This document shows, piece after piece, positions 35,386 to 46,970 of a stretch of 64,000 nucleotides of DNA. The notes beneath the pieces are model-generated. The model made no database searches. It worked only from the letters and a program-made list of their open reading frames with translations, and was not told the origin of the DNA. The stretch spans positions 744,001-808,000 of the forward strand of contig NZ_JH651379.1 in assembly GCF_000260115.1 (NCBI RefSeq). Reading direction: 5' to 3'. The position numbers and the translations under genes were made by a program. The stretch comes from Galbibacter orientalis DSM 19592. GTDB lineage: Bacteria > Bacteroidota > Bacteroidia > Flavobacteriales > Flavobacteriaceae. How positions within the stretch are numbered: the first letter of the stretch is position 1; each line of letters opens with the position of its first letter.

Positions 35386-36498
35386 TCACTCCCAATTGTT
35401 TTCCCAATCTTTCCAAACTACTTCTAGGTTTTGAGCTTTTAGCATTTGAGTAATTTGTTCTGTAGAACGTTCATCGGAAATTTCAAACTGATCTAGCGAT
35501 TGCTTATCTACTACATAGCCTCCAGGGTTGGTTTTAGATTCGGCGCTCATGGAGGTAATACCAAGATTTACAATGTTATTTCTAAAGGTTTCACTCTCTC
35601 TAGTTGAAATGGTTAACTCTACATCTTCTTCCAACATTCTATAGGCAGAAATCAATTGTACCAAATCGGCATCTGTCATTTCTACTTTTGGGTCTAATCC
35701 CCCAGAAAAAGGTCGGAGTCGAGGAAAAGAAATAGAAAACTTAGTTTGCCAATAGGTTTTTTTTAGATAGTGTAAATGTAATGCTGTAAAGAAACTATCG
35801 GCACGCCAATCTTCCAATCCAAATAAGGCTCCTAGTCCAATTTTATGAACTCCAGCACGTCCTAATCTATCGGGAGTTTCTAAGCGATAGAAAAAATTTG
35901 ATTTCTTTCCCTTTGGATGGTGTTTTTTGTATTCTTCTTCATGATATGTTTCTTGATATACTAATACCCCATATAAACCATTTTCTTTCAATAAAACATA
36001 TTCATTTTCATCTAAAGGCTGTACTTCAATACTTACATTAGAAAAATGATTTCTTATAAGTTGAATAGCATTTTTAAGGTATGATACACCAACTGTAGTG
36101 TTTGCTTCTCCTGTAACCAATAAAATATGATTGAAACCTTTACTTTTTATATACTCAACTTCTTTTAAAATTTCGACATCGGTTAAAGTACGTCTCGGAA
36201 TTTTGTTGGTAAAGCTAAACCCGCAGTAAGTGCAAATATTTTGACACTCATTGCTTAAATACATGGGCGCAAACATTTGCATAGTATTTCCAAAACGCCG
36301 TTTGGTAATACGCTTACTTTCTTGCGCCATTTCTTCTAGAAAGGGTTTTGCAGCAGGAGCTATCAAGGCTTTAAAATCTTCTAAATTTCGATTGGGTTTT
36401 TCAATAGCCCGAATTACGTCATTTCCCGATTTATCTTGGATGCTTTTAAGAACATCGTCCCACGAATATTGTAAAAATGTATCTTTAAAATTAGTCAT
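35386..36498 (-). CDS. thiH: 2-iminoacetate synthase ThiH
   Basis: A 370-residue radical-SAM enzyme that splits tyrosine to dehydroglycine for thiazole formation. The cluster motif is [14 protein letters not shown] (CxxxCxxC). It overlaps thiG by 8 bp and is the last gene of the thiamine operon. Use of ThiH rather than ThiO is usual in organisms that live with little or no oxygen but is common in flavobacteria too. Confidence 0.95.
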   Translation of the reverse strand: MTNFKDTFLQYSWDDVLKSIQDKSGNDVIRAIEKPNRNLEDFKALIAPAAKPFLEEMAQESKRITKRRFGNTMQMFAPMYLSNECQNICTYCGFSFTNKIPRRTLTDVEILKEVEYIKSKGFNHILLVTGEANTTVGVSYLKNAIQLIRNHFSNVSIEVQPLDENEYVLLKENGLYGVLVYQETYHEEEYKKHHPKGKKSNFFYRLETPDRLGRAGVHKIGLGALFGLEDWRADSFFTALHLHYLKKTYWQTKFSISFPRLRPFSGGLDPKVEMTDADLVQLISAYRMLEEDVELTISTRESETFRNNIVNLGITSMSAESKTNPGGYVVDKQSLDQFEISDERSTEQITQMLKAQNLEVVWKDWENNWE

Positions 36499-37270
36499 AT
36501 AAAAAACTGGTTAACGGACTACTAGCTTCTGCATTCTGTTTTACTGGTGCGAGGGATGCTAAATAAGCTTCGCGTCCTGCTTCTATACTTTTTTTGAAGG
36601 CTTTTGCCATTTGGATAGGATTGTTGGAAACTGCAATTGCGGTATTAACCAACACAGCATCGGCACCCATCTCCATAGCTGCTGCCGCATGAGAAGGAGC
36701 TCCAATACCAGCATCTACAATAACGGGTACCTTACTTTGTTCAATAATAATTTCTAAAAAATCAAAGGTTTTTAATCCTTTATTAGTTCCTATGGGAGCC
36801 CCCAAAGGCATTACGCATTGTACTCCTACATCTTCCAAACGCTTGCACAACACAGGATCTGCATGTATATACGGCATCACTACAAATCCTTTTTTTACCA
36901 ATGCTTCGGTAGCAGCCAAAGTTTCTATAGGATCTGGTAGTAAGTAATTTGGATCTGGATGAATTTCTAATTTCACCCAATTTGTTTCCAATGCTTCTCG
37001 TGCCAATTCAGCAGCAAAAATGGCTTCTTTGGCATTTCTAACCCCAGAAGTGTTGGGTAATAAATTTATGGTAGGGTGTGGTAATCCACTTAAAATATCA
37101 TCATTTTCTAAGGTTGAATCTACTCTTTTTAAAGCTACCGTTACAAGGTCACTTTTACTCGCAAGAATGGACTCTCTCATTAGTTTTGAGGAACTAAATT
37201 TTCCAGTTCCTAGAAACAATCGAGAAGAAAACTCCTTATCTGCTATTTTTAATATGTCTGGATAACTCAT
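36491..37270 (-). CDS. thiG: Thiazole synthase ThiG
   Basis: A 259-residue TIM-barrel enzyme that joins deoxyxylulose phosphate, dehydroglycine and ThiS sulfur into the thiazole. [10 protein letters not shown] begins the barrel, VTVALKRVD carries the Schiff-base lysine, [15 protein letters not shown] and [12 protein letters not shown] follow. It overlaps thiE by four bases and thiH by eight. Confidence 0.96.
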   Translation of the reverse strand: MSYPDILKIADKEFSSRLFLGTGKFSSSKLMRESILASKSDLVTVALKRVDSTLENDDILSGLPHPTINLLPNTSGVRNAKEAIFAAELAREALETNWVKLEIHPDPNYLLPDPIETLAATEALVKKGFVVMPYIHADPVLCKRLEDVGVQCVMPLGAPIGTNKGLKTFDFLEIIIEQSKVPVIVDAGIGAPSHAAAAMEMGADAVLVNTAIAVSNNPIQMAKAFKKSIEAGREAYLASLAPVKQNAEASSPLTSFLYD

Positions 37271-37929
37271 ACGTTTATTGTTTTCTGATTTAAAATTTCC
37301 TTTATAACATCTAATCTTTTGGTTAAGTCATGGTTTTTTATCTCCCTAATCTCAGAAGTTAAATAACCCGACATAGCAACTCCGTAAATACCTGCCAGTT
37401 TTAATTCTTCTATATCTTCTTTTACAATGCCTCCAATAGCAATTATTGGGGTGGTTTTTGTTTTTTTATTCAACTCAAAAAAGATGTTTTTATAACCTTT
37501 AATTCCTAAAATCGGACTTAATTTTTCTTTGGTATTTGTATGTCTAAAGGGACCTAAACCGATGTAATCAACTCCTTTTTTAATCAATTTTTCTATGTCT
37601 TGGGATGTATTTGCAGTGCCTCCTATAATTTTTTCTTTCCCTAGAATTTTCCTAGCTACTTGGGGGCACATATCTTCTTTTCCAAGATGAACCCCATCTG
37701 CATTTACTACATTGGCAACTTCTACATGGTCGTTAATAATGAGTTTAGCACTGTATTGTTGGCATATTTCTTTAGCCTTCATAGCTGTTTCTAAAACTTC
37801 TTTTGGCGTTTTATTTTTCAGGCGTAATTGAATCCAACGTCCGCCACACTCACATACTTTTTGAATATTTTGAAGATGTATAGTAGGTGTGTTTCCTTGC
37901 GAGATGTATTGTATAGTATCTATTTTCAT
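37267..37929 (-). CDS. thiE: Thiamine-phosphate synthase ThiE
   Basis: A 220-residue TIM-barrel enzyme that couples HMP-PP with thiazole phosphate. Motifs: [62 protein letters not shown] and [12 protein letters not shown]. The complete set of diphosphate and thiazole-binding residues marks this as the main ThiE, in contrast to the paralogue at 38674. Confidence 0.92.
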   Translation of the reverse strand: MKIDTIQYISQGNTPTIHLQNIQKVCECGGRWIQLRLKNKTPKEVLETAMKAKEICQQYSAKLIINDHVEVANVVNADGVHLGKEDMCPQVARKILGKEKIIGGTANTSQDIEKLIKKGVDYIGLGPFRHTNTKEKLSPILGIKGYKNIFFELNKKTKTTPIIAIGGIVKEDIEELKLAGIYGVAMSGYLTSEIREIKNHDLTKRLDVIKEILNQKTINV

Positions 37930-38684
37930 GAATGATATGCTAGTTTTGTTGGGTTTGATTGCAGCGCTTTTTCGGTATATCTTTTGGCATCTTCACAAGC
38001 ATTAGCTAAAGATTTTCCTTGTGCTAAATAACTTGTAATAGCTGAAGATAAGATGCAGCCACTTCCATGCTTTTCATATATTTTTTCTTCGGAAGGAAAA
38101 AAGTTAAAAACGGTTTTATCTTTTAGATATAAAGTGTCTTTTCCTTTTTCCGATGGATGATGTCCACCTTTTAGCAATACTGATGTAAATTGTTGTAAGC
38201 GTGTTATTTTTTCTGACAAAGAGGATGCGTTGGAAAGCTGAAAAATTTCTTCATAATTAGGCGTAATCAACGAGATATTTTTTAAAATATCAGCTGAGAA
38301 TAATAGTTTTTCTCCTTGAAAAGAATGGCCGCTACTTGACTTCAAAACAGGGTCTAAAACTATTGGAAGTTCCTTTTTATATGCTTTTAATACTTTTAAC
38401 AACTGTTCTAAAAGAGTTAGATTTTCTATTATTCCAATTTTAACAGCTGCTATATTAAAACGGTCTAAAAGTAGTTGCAATTGCTTTAAAACTACAGTAG
38501 CGTCCACCCAATAGCAGTCTTTGAAATAAACATCGGTTTGTAGGGTGTTTGCCGTACAAACAGCCATTGCATAGCATCCGTTATTTTCTATTGTTTTTAT
38601 ATCGGCAAGTAAACCAGCTCCCCCAGAAGGGTCAAAACCAGCAATACTTAAAACAATAGGTTTTTGTATGTTTTTATCCGTCAT
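37926..38684 (-). CDS. thiD: Hydroxymethylpyrimidine/phosphomethylpyrimidine kinase ThiD
   Basis: A 252-residue ribokinase-fold kinase that phosphorylates HMP and HMP-P. SIAGFDPSGGAGLLADIKT is the signature start, LDPVLKSSSGHS and VLLKGGHHP the substrate and ATP regions, and HGSGCILSSAITSYLAQG the catalytic GxGC anion hole. Overlaps on both sides by four and eleven bases place it firmly in the operon. Confidence 0.95.
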   Translation of the reverse strand: MTDKNIQKPIVLSIAGFDPSGGAGLLADIKTIENNGCYAMAVCTANTLQTDVYFKDCYWVDATVVLKQLQLLLDRFNIAAVKIGIIENLTLLEQLLKVLKAYKKELPIVLDPVLKSSSGHSFQGEKLLFSADILKNISLITPNYEEIFQLSNASSLSEKITRLQQFTSVLLKGGHHPSEKGKDTLYLKDKTVFNFFPSEEKIYEKHGSGCILSSAITSYLAQGKSLANACEDAKRYTEKALQSNPTKLAYHS

Positions 38685-39276
38685 AAAACACGTTTTTATA
38701 AACTTTTTGCAATTCTTTATATGCTGTTACGGGGTGTTTAGATTGCCAAATGCTTCCTAAAATTGCAACCCCTTGGTATCCCATTTTTTTTACTTCGGAA
38801 ATAGTTGCTGAGGTAATTCCGCCAAGCGCAATAACTTTTATTGGGAATGCCGTTACCTCAAATTCTTTTCCTTGATAATTTTCTTTAGAAATAGAATTGA
38901 AAACGGGACTCAAAAAACTATAATCATAATTTGCTCCTTCTTTTTTTAAAGCTGAAATTGAATGAAAACCCGTACTCACCACTCTTCCCATTTTTTGATG
39001 GTTTTTAATGTATTCTGAATCATTTTCAAGCATTTTTCTATGTTTCTCGGTCAAATGAATGCCTTTTACATTAAATTCTGATGCCAATTCATGGTGCTGA
39101 TGAAGCATAATTTTATTGTGATTTTTTACATCTATCAATTCTAAATAGTTTTTCAAGGCTACTTTTTCTAACCTTGGTTTACGTATGTGTAAAGTTTCCA
39201 ATCCATATGCAAACAACCTATTTAGGCTTTCTATTTCTTGCTCCAAGGCAATCTCTGATGTAATTACAATAAGCAT
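38674..39276 (-). CDS. ThiE/TenI-like paralogue
   Basis: A 200-residue TIM-barrel protein. LHIRKPRLEKVALKNYLELI, GIHLTEKHRKM, STGFHSISALKKEG and VIALGGITSATISEVKK follow the ThiE order, but NDH-type and GLGP-type motifs are replaced (MLHQHHEL, FLSPVFNS). It is more like TenI, the thiazole tautomerase of Bacillus, than a second synthase; a ThiE role is not excluded. Separated from thiC by 356 bp of repeats. Confidence 0.75.
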   Translation of the reverse strand: MLIVITSEIALEQEIESLNRLFAYGLETLHIRKPRLEKVALKNYLELIDVKNHNKIMLHQHHELASEFNVKGIHLTEKHRKMLENDSEYIKNHQKMGRVVSTGFHSISALKKEGANYDYSFLSPVFNSISKENYQGKEFEVTAFPIKVIALGGITSATISEVKKMGYQGVAILGSIWQSKHPVTAYKELQKVYKNVFYDG

Positions 39277-39279
39277 GGG

Positions 39280-39630
39280 TTTAGGTTTTTATTTCAGAGG
39301 TTCAGAGGGGCAAAGTTGTAAAATTGAAGATTTGAAAATTAGGAAAAAAGTGCTCAGTGGGCAGTTGCAGTAAGCAGTTTTTTTCTTTGTAACAGCCATA
39401 ACTTTTAACTTCTGACTTCCAACTTCTAACTCCATCCTTATCTTAATTCTCCACTTTTAACTCATTAACTTTTCATTCAAAGAGCAAAGAGGCAAAGTTG
39501 TAAATTTGAAGATTTGAAAATGAGGAAAAAAGTGCTCAGTGGGCAGTTGCAGTAAGCAGTTTTTTTCTTTGTAACAGCATAACTTTTAACTTCTGACTTC
39601 CGACCTCTTTCTTTTTTCAACCTTCAACTC
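39280..39630. repeat. Tandem 180-bp duplication within family R3
   Basis: Two near-identical copies of about 120-130 bp start at about 39295 and 39478 (offset 182-183 bp). Shared pieces include GGCAAAGTTGTAAA, TTGAAGATTTGAAAAT, AAAGTGCTCAGTGGGCAGTT and GCAGTAAGCAGTTTTTTTC. They interrupt the thiamine operon between thiC and the TenI-like gene. No coding sequence. Confidence 0.75.
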
Positions 39631-39632
39631 AA

Positions 39633-41640
<2,008 letters not shown>

Positions 41641-41641
41641 A

Positions 41642-41842
41642 TTAACCTCCCTGGGTGGCTTTTATAATAAGAATATTAGCATTGTTTTCTAACGGTTCTT
41701 CCCATTTAGATTTTGGGAGAACGTTATTATTAAGTGCCAAAGCAATGCCGTTGGGAGAAATGTTTAAATGCTCCAAGAGCTGTTTGGCGCTCAATGAGTT
41801 CTGAAATGTGTGTAAGGTGTTGTTTACGTTTACAGTGGTCAT
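41642..41842 (-). CDS. thiS: Sulfur carrier protein ThiS
   Basis: A 66-residue ubiquitin-like protein ending IIKATQGG, with the C-terminal GG that is adenylated and thiocarboxylated. It is the first gene of the thiamine operon, between the TPP riboswitch and thiC. The usual activating enzyme gene thiF is not in the operon. Confidence 0.93.
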   Translation of the reverse strand: MTTVNVNNTLHTFQNSLSAKQLLEHLNISPNGIALALNNNVLPKSKWEEPLENNANILIIKATQGG

Positions 41843-41967
41843 AATCTTATGTTTTACTGTAAACTTTAGGAGGAAGTCCTAAAAAAGTGGATTACTTAGG
41901 AGTTTTTTTAATGCTGAATTAAAAAAGTACCTATAGCCAAATTTATGGCGTTATGTAGTGTCTCAAC
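41843..41967 (-). promoter_or_regulatory. Expression platform between riboswitch and thiS
   Basis: A short stem TTTAGGA / TCCTAAA (41865-41883) lies 24 nt before the thiS ATG. A second CTCCTAA at about 41898-41904 can pair with the same TTAGGA, giving two exclusive folds. An inverted repeat TTTTTTAAT / ATTAAAAAA lies farther upstream. Switching is inferred. Confidence 0.4.
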
Positions 41968-42040
41968 TTTTCCCTTCGCACGTCCTAACGCGATCAGGTT
42001 CTAAGGGTTTTATCTCAGCCGGCTTTCACGGCACCCCTAA
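41968..42040 (-). ncRNA. TPP riboswitch (THI element)
   Basis: On the minus strand: TTAGGGGTGCC, then GGCTGAGATAAAACCC (CTGAGA pyrimidine-sensing core), TTAGAACCTGATC (ACCTGATC diphosphate-sensing core) and GCGAAGGGA. These are the hallmark conserved blocks in the right order. It should repress the thiamine operon when thiamine diphosphate is plentiful. Confidence 0.95.
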
Positions 42041-42195
42041 AGTTTACTTATAATCAATATTTATTTCCAAAAGCCTGCCCAGAATTTACGCTGATGCAGT
42101 AACTTATTTCAAAGGTATGGAATTATGATGGAGAATGACAACTATTGAGGTTAAAAAAGGAGCTATTGATATGATGGGGATATTTTAGGATACAA
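42041..42195. other. Intergenic region with the thiamine operon promoter
   Basis: 155 bp between the riboswitch start and the terminator of the two-component genes. AT-rich; I see no clear -7 element or gene. Confidence 0.35.
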
Positions 42196-42225
42196 AAAAC
42201 CCTTACTGAAAATCAGTAAGGATCT
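42196..42225 (-). terminator. Intrinsic terminator after the response regulator
   Basis: CCTTACTGA / TCAGTAAGG stem (42201-42221) with a 3-base loop, followed on the minus strand by GTTTTTTG. Confidence 0.85.
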
Positions 42226-42267
42226 TTTCCCTCAAAAACTACTTAGTTAAGTAACTAAATAGTGATT

Positions 42268-42933
42268 TTATATAAGTCCTAAATCTTTGGCTATAGCAAC
42301 CAGATGTGTGGCGTTTTTAGCTTTAAAAGAAATTCTTAAGCTACTAATGCGTTTTTCAATAGTGCTTACGCTACATGGTGTAATGCCTTCGGATTTGAAC
42401 TTTTTTCTAATTTCGTCTTGAGAATTTCCTTGAGAAAGAGCGTCCAATAATAAAATATCATAGTCTTCTATTTCTAAATTTTTAGTTTCTTTTATGGCAT
42501 GCTTTAAATTTGCTGGGATGTACTGTTCTTTATTGTAAACCGTTTCAATGGCGGTAACCATTTCGTTGGTGCTATTTCTACCTTTACAGACATAACCATT
42601 AATAAATATGGTGTCGAAAAAGGACTTAATCATATGTGGGCGGTCTTCAATAGAATACATAATAACAGCAATATCTGGTTGCTCTAATTTTATTTTTGCA
42701 ACTAGTTTGTCTCCAGATTCAATTTTAGATTGCCTGTGGTCTTGCTTAAAAGAAAGGTCTGTTATTAAAAGGTCGAAAGGAGAATTTTTTAAGATTCCTT
42801 TCTTGATTTTTAAATATGCATCATCGCAATATTTGGCGTGTTCAATTTCAAAATCATAAGCTTTACTTAAGGTATTTATCAACCCTAAATTTATGCTATC
42901 GATATCTTCGGCAATAAGAACTTTTTTAAACAT
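42268..42933 (-). CDS. Response regulator with LuxR/NarL-like output domain
   Basis: A 221-residue two-domain regulator. The receiver (residues 1-125) shows the acidic pair in LIAEDIDS and the phospho-acceptor Asp in LLITDLSF; the switch lysine is in VCKGRN. The C-terminal helix-turn-helix (DALSQGNSQDEIRKKFKSEG, SVSTIEKRISSLRISFKAK) resembles GerE/LuxR type. It lies 3 bp after the sensor kinase gene, its evident partner. Confidence 0.85.
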   Translation of the reverse strand: MFKKVLIAEDIDSINLGLINTLSKAYDFEIEHAKYCDDAYLKIKKGILKNSPFDLLITDLSFKQDHRQSKIESGDKLVAKIKLEQPDIAVIMYSIEDRPHMIKSFFDTIFINGYVCKGRNSTNEMVTAIETVYNKEQYIPANLKHAIKETKNLEIEDYDILLLDALSQGNSQDEIRKKFKSEGITPCSVSTIEKRISSLRISFKAKNATHLVAIAKDLGLI

Positions 42934-42936
42934 CGT

Positions 42937-44886
42937 TTATATTGGAATTGTTATAGTGGCTTTAAACCCTTTTCCGGGCATTGTGTCAAAAATAAAGTTT
43001 CCATCTACGCCTTCAATACGGTTTTCCACATTTGCTAATCCGTTTATGATAAAATTTTTGGAAATGTCCGTCCCTTGTCCGTTATCGGAATAAGAAATTT
43101 TTAAATTTTTCTTCTCTAAAGTAAAATTAAATACTACTACAGACGCCTTGCTATGTTTTTTCATGTTCACTAAAAGCTCTTGCAGAGACCTGTAAATAAC
43201 GCGTTTTATATATGTAGGGATTTCTTCTGAAGGGAATGTAGCTAGCCCACGGTTTAATATATTAACATCCTCATTACAGTAACTATTGATAAGAGATATT
43301 ATTTTTTCTGAAAAGTTGGTGTCTAAATCTATTTTTCCGTTTCCTCTAGCAATATTTCTAGCTTTTTCATAGATGGCATCTAATTGCAGAAGAAGATTAC
43401 TTTTGATAGTTTTTTCAACAGGAGTATTTTCGGTAAATGCAATAATATTAAATACATCGTTGGCGAGCTCATCATGTATTTTTTTTGAAATTCGCATTTC
43501 GGTTTGGTAAGCTTCGTCTACTTTTTCTCGTTGATGCTTTATTTTTATAAACCGATAATATATAAAGCCAGCACTAAGAATGATTCCAATTATAATTATT
43601 AAAAGTAAGTTTCTGCTTTGTTGATTTTCTAATCGTAATTTATTGATTTTTGCTTCGTTGGTAAGCTTTAAGTTTTCTTGTTGATTTTTTTCACTTTCGT
43701 ATTTTATTTTGGCAAATGTATTTTTTAATCGCCCTTGGGAGGTATGAATGCTATCGGTTAGATTTTTATAGACTACCGCGTATGTTTTTGGATTTTGGGA
43801 AGATTCTATTAATAAAGATAAGGCCTCTAAGGTATCATCGGTACTTTTGGTTTGCTGTGCCAACTCAAAAGCTTTTAAAGCCATTTTTCTAGCTTTTGTT
43901 GTTTGATTATTGTTTAAGTAATATTGAGAGAGATGGAGGTAACTTGTGGTTTGACCAGAAATATCATCATTACTTTTTCTAATTTCAAGCGCTTTCTTAA
44001 GGTCGTTTTCCGCATTAGAAATTTTTAATAAACTAGCAACATAAGCTCTGTTGTCAATATTTTTGGCATAACTATCTGGATTGTTTTCTAATTCTGGACT
44101 TTTTTCTAGTTTTTCTAATAAGGTATGTGCTTTTTCATATTCTTCTTGGTAGGTGTAAACTACCGCAATATTGTTAAGGATTTTTATTTTTGAAATTGAG
44201 TCGCTTGCTACGTTTAAAGCCTTGTTATACCAATGTAAGGCTTCATTATAGATTTTTTGTTCTTTAGAAGCAATGGCAAGAGCATTGTAGGTGCCAGCTA
44301 TGTATTTTTTATTGGCAGATTTTTCTAAATACTGTAATGCCTTGACCCCTGTTTGTTCAGCTTCATTATAGTTCCCTATAGAATTTAAAAGATTGGTAAG
44401 GTTTACCAATTTAATTCCTGCTTCAATAGTGTCTTTTATACGCTCGTATGTTTTGATAGAATTGTAATAAGCGTTAAGCGATTTAGCAATTTCATTGTTT
44501 TTTCTATAATAAAACCCAAGTCGGAAGTAAGCATCTCCTATACTTAAACTATCTTTTCTTTGTTGCTGAAGTGTTAATAGTTTATTGGAATAAAATAACG
44601 TACTATCAATATTTACATTTCGGAAAAGGGAGGCGCTAGTTAATAAAATCTCAACTTTAATAGAATCATTATAAGTGTTGATATTTTTTATAAGTTTTTG
44701 ATTTAAAAGAAGAGCGCTATCAGGATTACTTTTTCGTAAGTGCTTTATTTTTTGTAATTGATTGTCTACACTATTTTCAGCAGAAGGGATATTAGAAGTT
44801 TTATTTTTTTTAGTAGAAATATTGCATGCAAAAAAGCATAACAAAATACCCAAAAAAAAGGGGAATGCTAGTAGTAGTTTTTTCAT
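42937..44886 (-). CDS. TPR-containing sensor histidine kinase, lipoprotein-anchored
   Basis: A 649-residue sensor. The N-terminus is a lipoprotein-type signal (LLCFFACNIS). About 380 residues of TPR repeats follow (e.g. ALQYLEKSANKKYIAGTYNA, ALHWYNKALNVASDSISKI), then a transmembrane helix (about 428-448), a coiled coil, the HisKA_3-type phosphorylation site ISKKIHDELANDVFNI and an ATPase domain (ELLVNMKKHSKAS N-box, SDNGQGTD G1, GKGFKATI). Such kinases are common in flavobacteria; the signal is unknown. Confidence 0.88.
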   Translation of the reverse strand: MKKLLLAFPFFLGILLCFFACNISTKKNKTSNIPSAENSVDNQLQKIKHLRKSNPDSALLLNQKLIKNINTYNDSIKVEILLTSASLFRNVNIDSTLFYSNKLLTLQQQRKDSLSIGDAYFRLGFYYRKNNEIAKSLNAYYNSIKTYERIKDTIEAGIKLVNLTNLLNSIGNYNEAEQTGVKALQYLEKSANKKYIAGTYNALAIASKEQKIYNEALHWYNKALNVASDSISKIKILNNIAVVYTYQEEYEKAHTLLEKLEKSPELENNPDSYAKNIDNRAYVASLLKISNAENDLKKALEIRKSNDDISGQTTSYLHLSQYYLNNNQTTKARKMALKAFELAQQTKSTDDTLEALSLLIESSQNPKTYAVVYKNLTDSIHTSQGRLKNTFAKIKYESEKNQQENLKLTNEAKINKLRLENQQSRNLLLIIIIGIILSAGFIYYRFIKIKHQREKVDEAYQTEMRISKKIHDELANDVFNIIAFTENTPVEKTIKSNLLLQLDAIYEKARNIARGNGKIDLDTNFSEKIISLINSYCNEDVNILNRGLATFPSEEIPTYIKRVIYRSLQELLVNMKKHSKASVVVFNFTLEKKNLKISYSDNGQGTDISKNFIINGLANVENRIEGVDGNFIFDTMPGKGFKATITIPI

Positions 44887-44913
44887 TCCCCTAAAATAAA
44901 AATTATTTAGCCT

Positions 44914-45093
44914 TTATTCTCCGTTTTTTGGAGTTTCTGGTTCGTCGGGCTCATCTGGATCCTGATTTATTTCTTCATCTTCCGAAGCTTGTGTATTGTA
45001 AAGAGCGTCTGTACTTGCTACACTTTCTTTTGTACACGATTGTAAAATAGCATTTAATGAGATTACAGTAAGTATTAAAAGTATTTTTTTCAT
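44914..45093 (-). CDS. Small acidic lipoprotein (59 aa)
   Basis: ATG at 45093, then KKILLILTVISLNAI as signal, lipobox LQSC, and an acidic tail rich in Asp, Glu and Pro (SEDEEINQDPDEPDEP). It is directly upstream of the sensor kinase (27 bp), so it may be co-expressed. It is too short to show domains. The acidic tail suggests cation or protein binding at the membrane. Confidence 0.6.
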   Translation of the reverse strand: MKKILLILTVISLNAILQSCTKESVASTDALYNTQASEDEEINQDPDEPDEPETPKNGE

Positions 45094-45448
45094 AATAATG
45101 GATTTAAAAAATTAAACAATAGAGTTGCTGTCCGCCTATGCAGAGATTTTTATAGAGCAACTAAAATTTGTAAGGAAATACTCCTTAATATTTTGGGAAG
45201 TGGAGATCCAAATGTGTTACTTAATAGCTGCTTCCCTGTTACTATTTTTCTCACATTGTGGATTTCCGTAAGAAAAGTTGATGCGCTTTGGTTATGTTAG
45301 CTAAACACAACCTCAACCAATCTTGACAGCAAAGGAAAGGGAGGTTTGCCGTTTAATTGTGGACAAAACATGGAAAAGAATGTCCGACAAAAATGACCAT
45401 CGATTGTCTAATTATTTTTATTTTTAAAGCCCTGAACTTAATCCAATT
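45094..45448. other. Divergent intergenic region, 355 bp
   Basis: Upstream of the small lipoprotein (minus) and the 227-residue membrane protein (plus). It contains no recognisable RNA gene or repeat; both promoters should lie here but no good TAnnTTTG match stands out. Confidence 0.35.
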
Positions 45449-46132
45449 ATGAAAAATCCATATGAAGAACTTGTAAAACGAGTTTTTGATAAAGCTAAAT
45501 CAAAAGGTGGCAGTAAAACTAAAAATGGACAAGCTACCCACCTGTCGACTATCTTTACTGAAGATTATAAGCATCCTATTTCGGTAAGAACATTTACTAC
45601 TATATACAACTTCTATCTTTTAAAAGATACTAGCAGGTCCGTTACTCTTAAAATTGAATTATTAGATTTAATGGCGCATTATGTTGGAGATAGTAATTAC
45701 GAAGATTTTATAAAAAAGAATGCAGAAGATGGGGCAAAGGTTGCATTAGATTCTCCAAAAAATAAATTTAATGGTGAGCGGATATTGCTTATAATTTTGG
45801 GAATTATGCTCTTACTAGGGCTTAGTTACAGCATATTTTTCAAATCTGAACCGAAATGTATGTCGTGGAAAGAATTTCAGTACGAAATAGTATCATGTAA
45901 TATTAGCGAGACAGAAACTACTAATGAAATTATTATTTATGATGTTACAGTTTATAAAAAATTAAAAAAGATACATATTAAAGAAGTTAAGATAGGAAAA
46001 ACATACTACTGCAAAATGGAAGATGGCACTATTGAATACTTCTCTTATTTTGGGAAGCATCCAGTAACAAAAGAGCATCTAAAGCCCGTTACGCCCTATA
46101 TGTACAATAAGTATGTAGAGCCTTCTCTTTAG
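45449..46132 (+). CDS. Single-pass membrane protein with N-terminal regulator-like domain
   Basis: A 227-residue protein. Residues 1-90 (YEELVKRVFDKAKSKGG ... ISVRTFTTIYNFYLLKD ... LLDLMAHYVGDSNYEDFI) resemble the helical cytoplasmic domain found in many Bacteroidota membrane proteins that may bind DNA or protein. A transmembrane helix follows (about 111-131), then an extracytoplasmic domain with two cysteines (KCMSWKEFQYEIVSCN). Function unknown. Confidence 0.6.
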   Translation: MKNPYEELVKRVFDKAKSKGGSKTKNGQATHLSTIFTEDYKHPISVRTFTTIYNFYLLKDTSRSVTLKIELLDLMAHYVGDSNYEDFIKKNAEDGAKVALDSPKNKFNGERILLIILGIMLLLGLSYSIFFKSEPKCMSWKEFQYEIVSCNISETETTNEIIIYDVTVYKKLKKIHIKEVKIGKTYYCKMEDGTIEYFSYFGKHPVTKEHLKPVTPYMYNKYVEPSL

Positions 46133-46147
46133 AAAAGGACATATAAA

Positions 46148-46177
46148 AAGCCGTTTTGAAAATTCTCAAAACGGCTT
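46148..46177. terminator. Bidirectional intrinsic terminator
   Basis: 12-bp perfect stem AAGCCGTTTTGA / TCAAAACGGCTT with a 6-base loop, between convergent genes. Confidence 0.85.
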
Positions 46178-46202
46178 CGTTGGTTAATGCATCATTGCTT
46201 GG

Positions 46203-46970
46203 TTAATCTTTGTAGCTATATATTACAGTATATTGGCTGGTTTCACCTGAATTTAGATCTGATGTAGTAATAACAGCTTCAGTTGGATAATTGTCGTTAT
46301 CATATTCATAATCAGCATTATAAAGATAAATTATTTCGTTATTAGAATTTTTATATGTAATTCTAGTAGGGTTATTGTTAGGAAAAAGGTTTCTAGCTGC
46401 AACAATTTCAGAGGCCTGCGGTGTCATACTAAAATTAAGCTGAACTTTATCCATAGCCTCTATAAATCCAGCTGCTTTTAAAGTATGGAAATATGGATTT
46501 GGAACGTTGTCATATTCTAATTCGGCTGTATATTGCTCGTATACATAATCTTGGGTTTCATAATCATAATCCTCTTCAATAAATGAGATGATTTTAGGAT
46601 TTCCATTGTCATCATATTCTTCCACATGCCCTACTTCAAAGGCATCATATGGAGATTTATAAAGTTCATTCATACTAAAAGCATCACTATTTCCTCCAGT
46701 AATATTAGATAAACTCCCATTATCATCATACACAAAAATGCTGCTTTCTGACCCATTTGAAGCAGTAGAAACACGATTATTTGAATCGTATCCAATGGCG
46801 AATGTTCTGTTGTAGTAATCGTTTTGAGGGGATAAAGTGGTAACACCTTTTAGGTATTTTTCTTTTACATTTCCATTTACTTCTTCAAATTCATCCGAAG
46901 TAGAATCATCACAGCCAACCATAGCTAAGGTTAATAATACAGCTGCAATTGGAAAATTTCTAATTTTCAT
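46203..46970 (-). CDS. Lipoprotein with YD-like repeats, function unknown
   Basis: A 255-residue lipoprotein: lipobox TLAMVGCDDS near residue 20, then repeated YD-type strands (FAIGYDSNNRVSTASNGSES, IFVYDDNGSLSNITGG, VGHVEEYDDNGNPKIIS, YLYNADYEYDNDNYPTEAVI). It is acidic and probably forms an extended beta-structure on the cell surface or in the periplasm. DUF4595-type is a possible match. Not in an operon with neighbours. Confidence 0.6.
   Translation of the reverse strand: MKIRNFPIAAVLLTLAMVGCDDSTSDEFEEVNGNVKEKYLKGVTTLSPQNDYYNRTFAIGYDSNNRVSTASNGSESSIFVYDDNGSLSNITGGNSDAFSMNELYKSPYDAFEVGHVEEYDDNGNPKIISFIEEDYDYETQDYVYEQYTAELEYDNVPNPYFHTLKAAGFIEAMDKVQLNFSMTPQASEIVAARNLFPNNNPTRITYKNSNNEIIYLYNADYEYDNDNYPTEAVITTSDLNSGETSQYTVIYSYKD

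Noticed and set aside
39280-39630. Possible CRISPR array (two close direct repeats)
   Set aside because: Only two copies of about 120 bp, without spacers or cas genes; a tandem duplication explains them.
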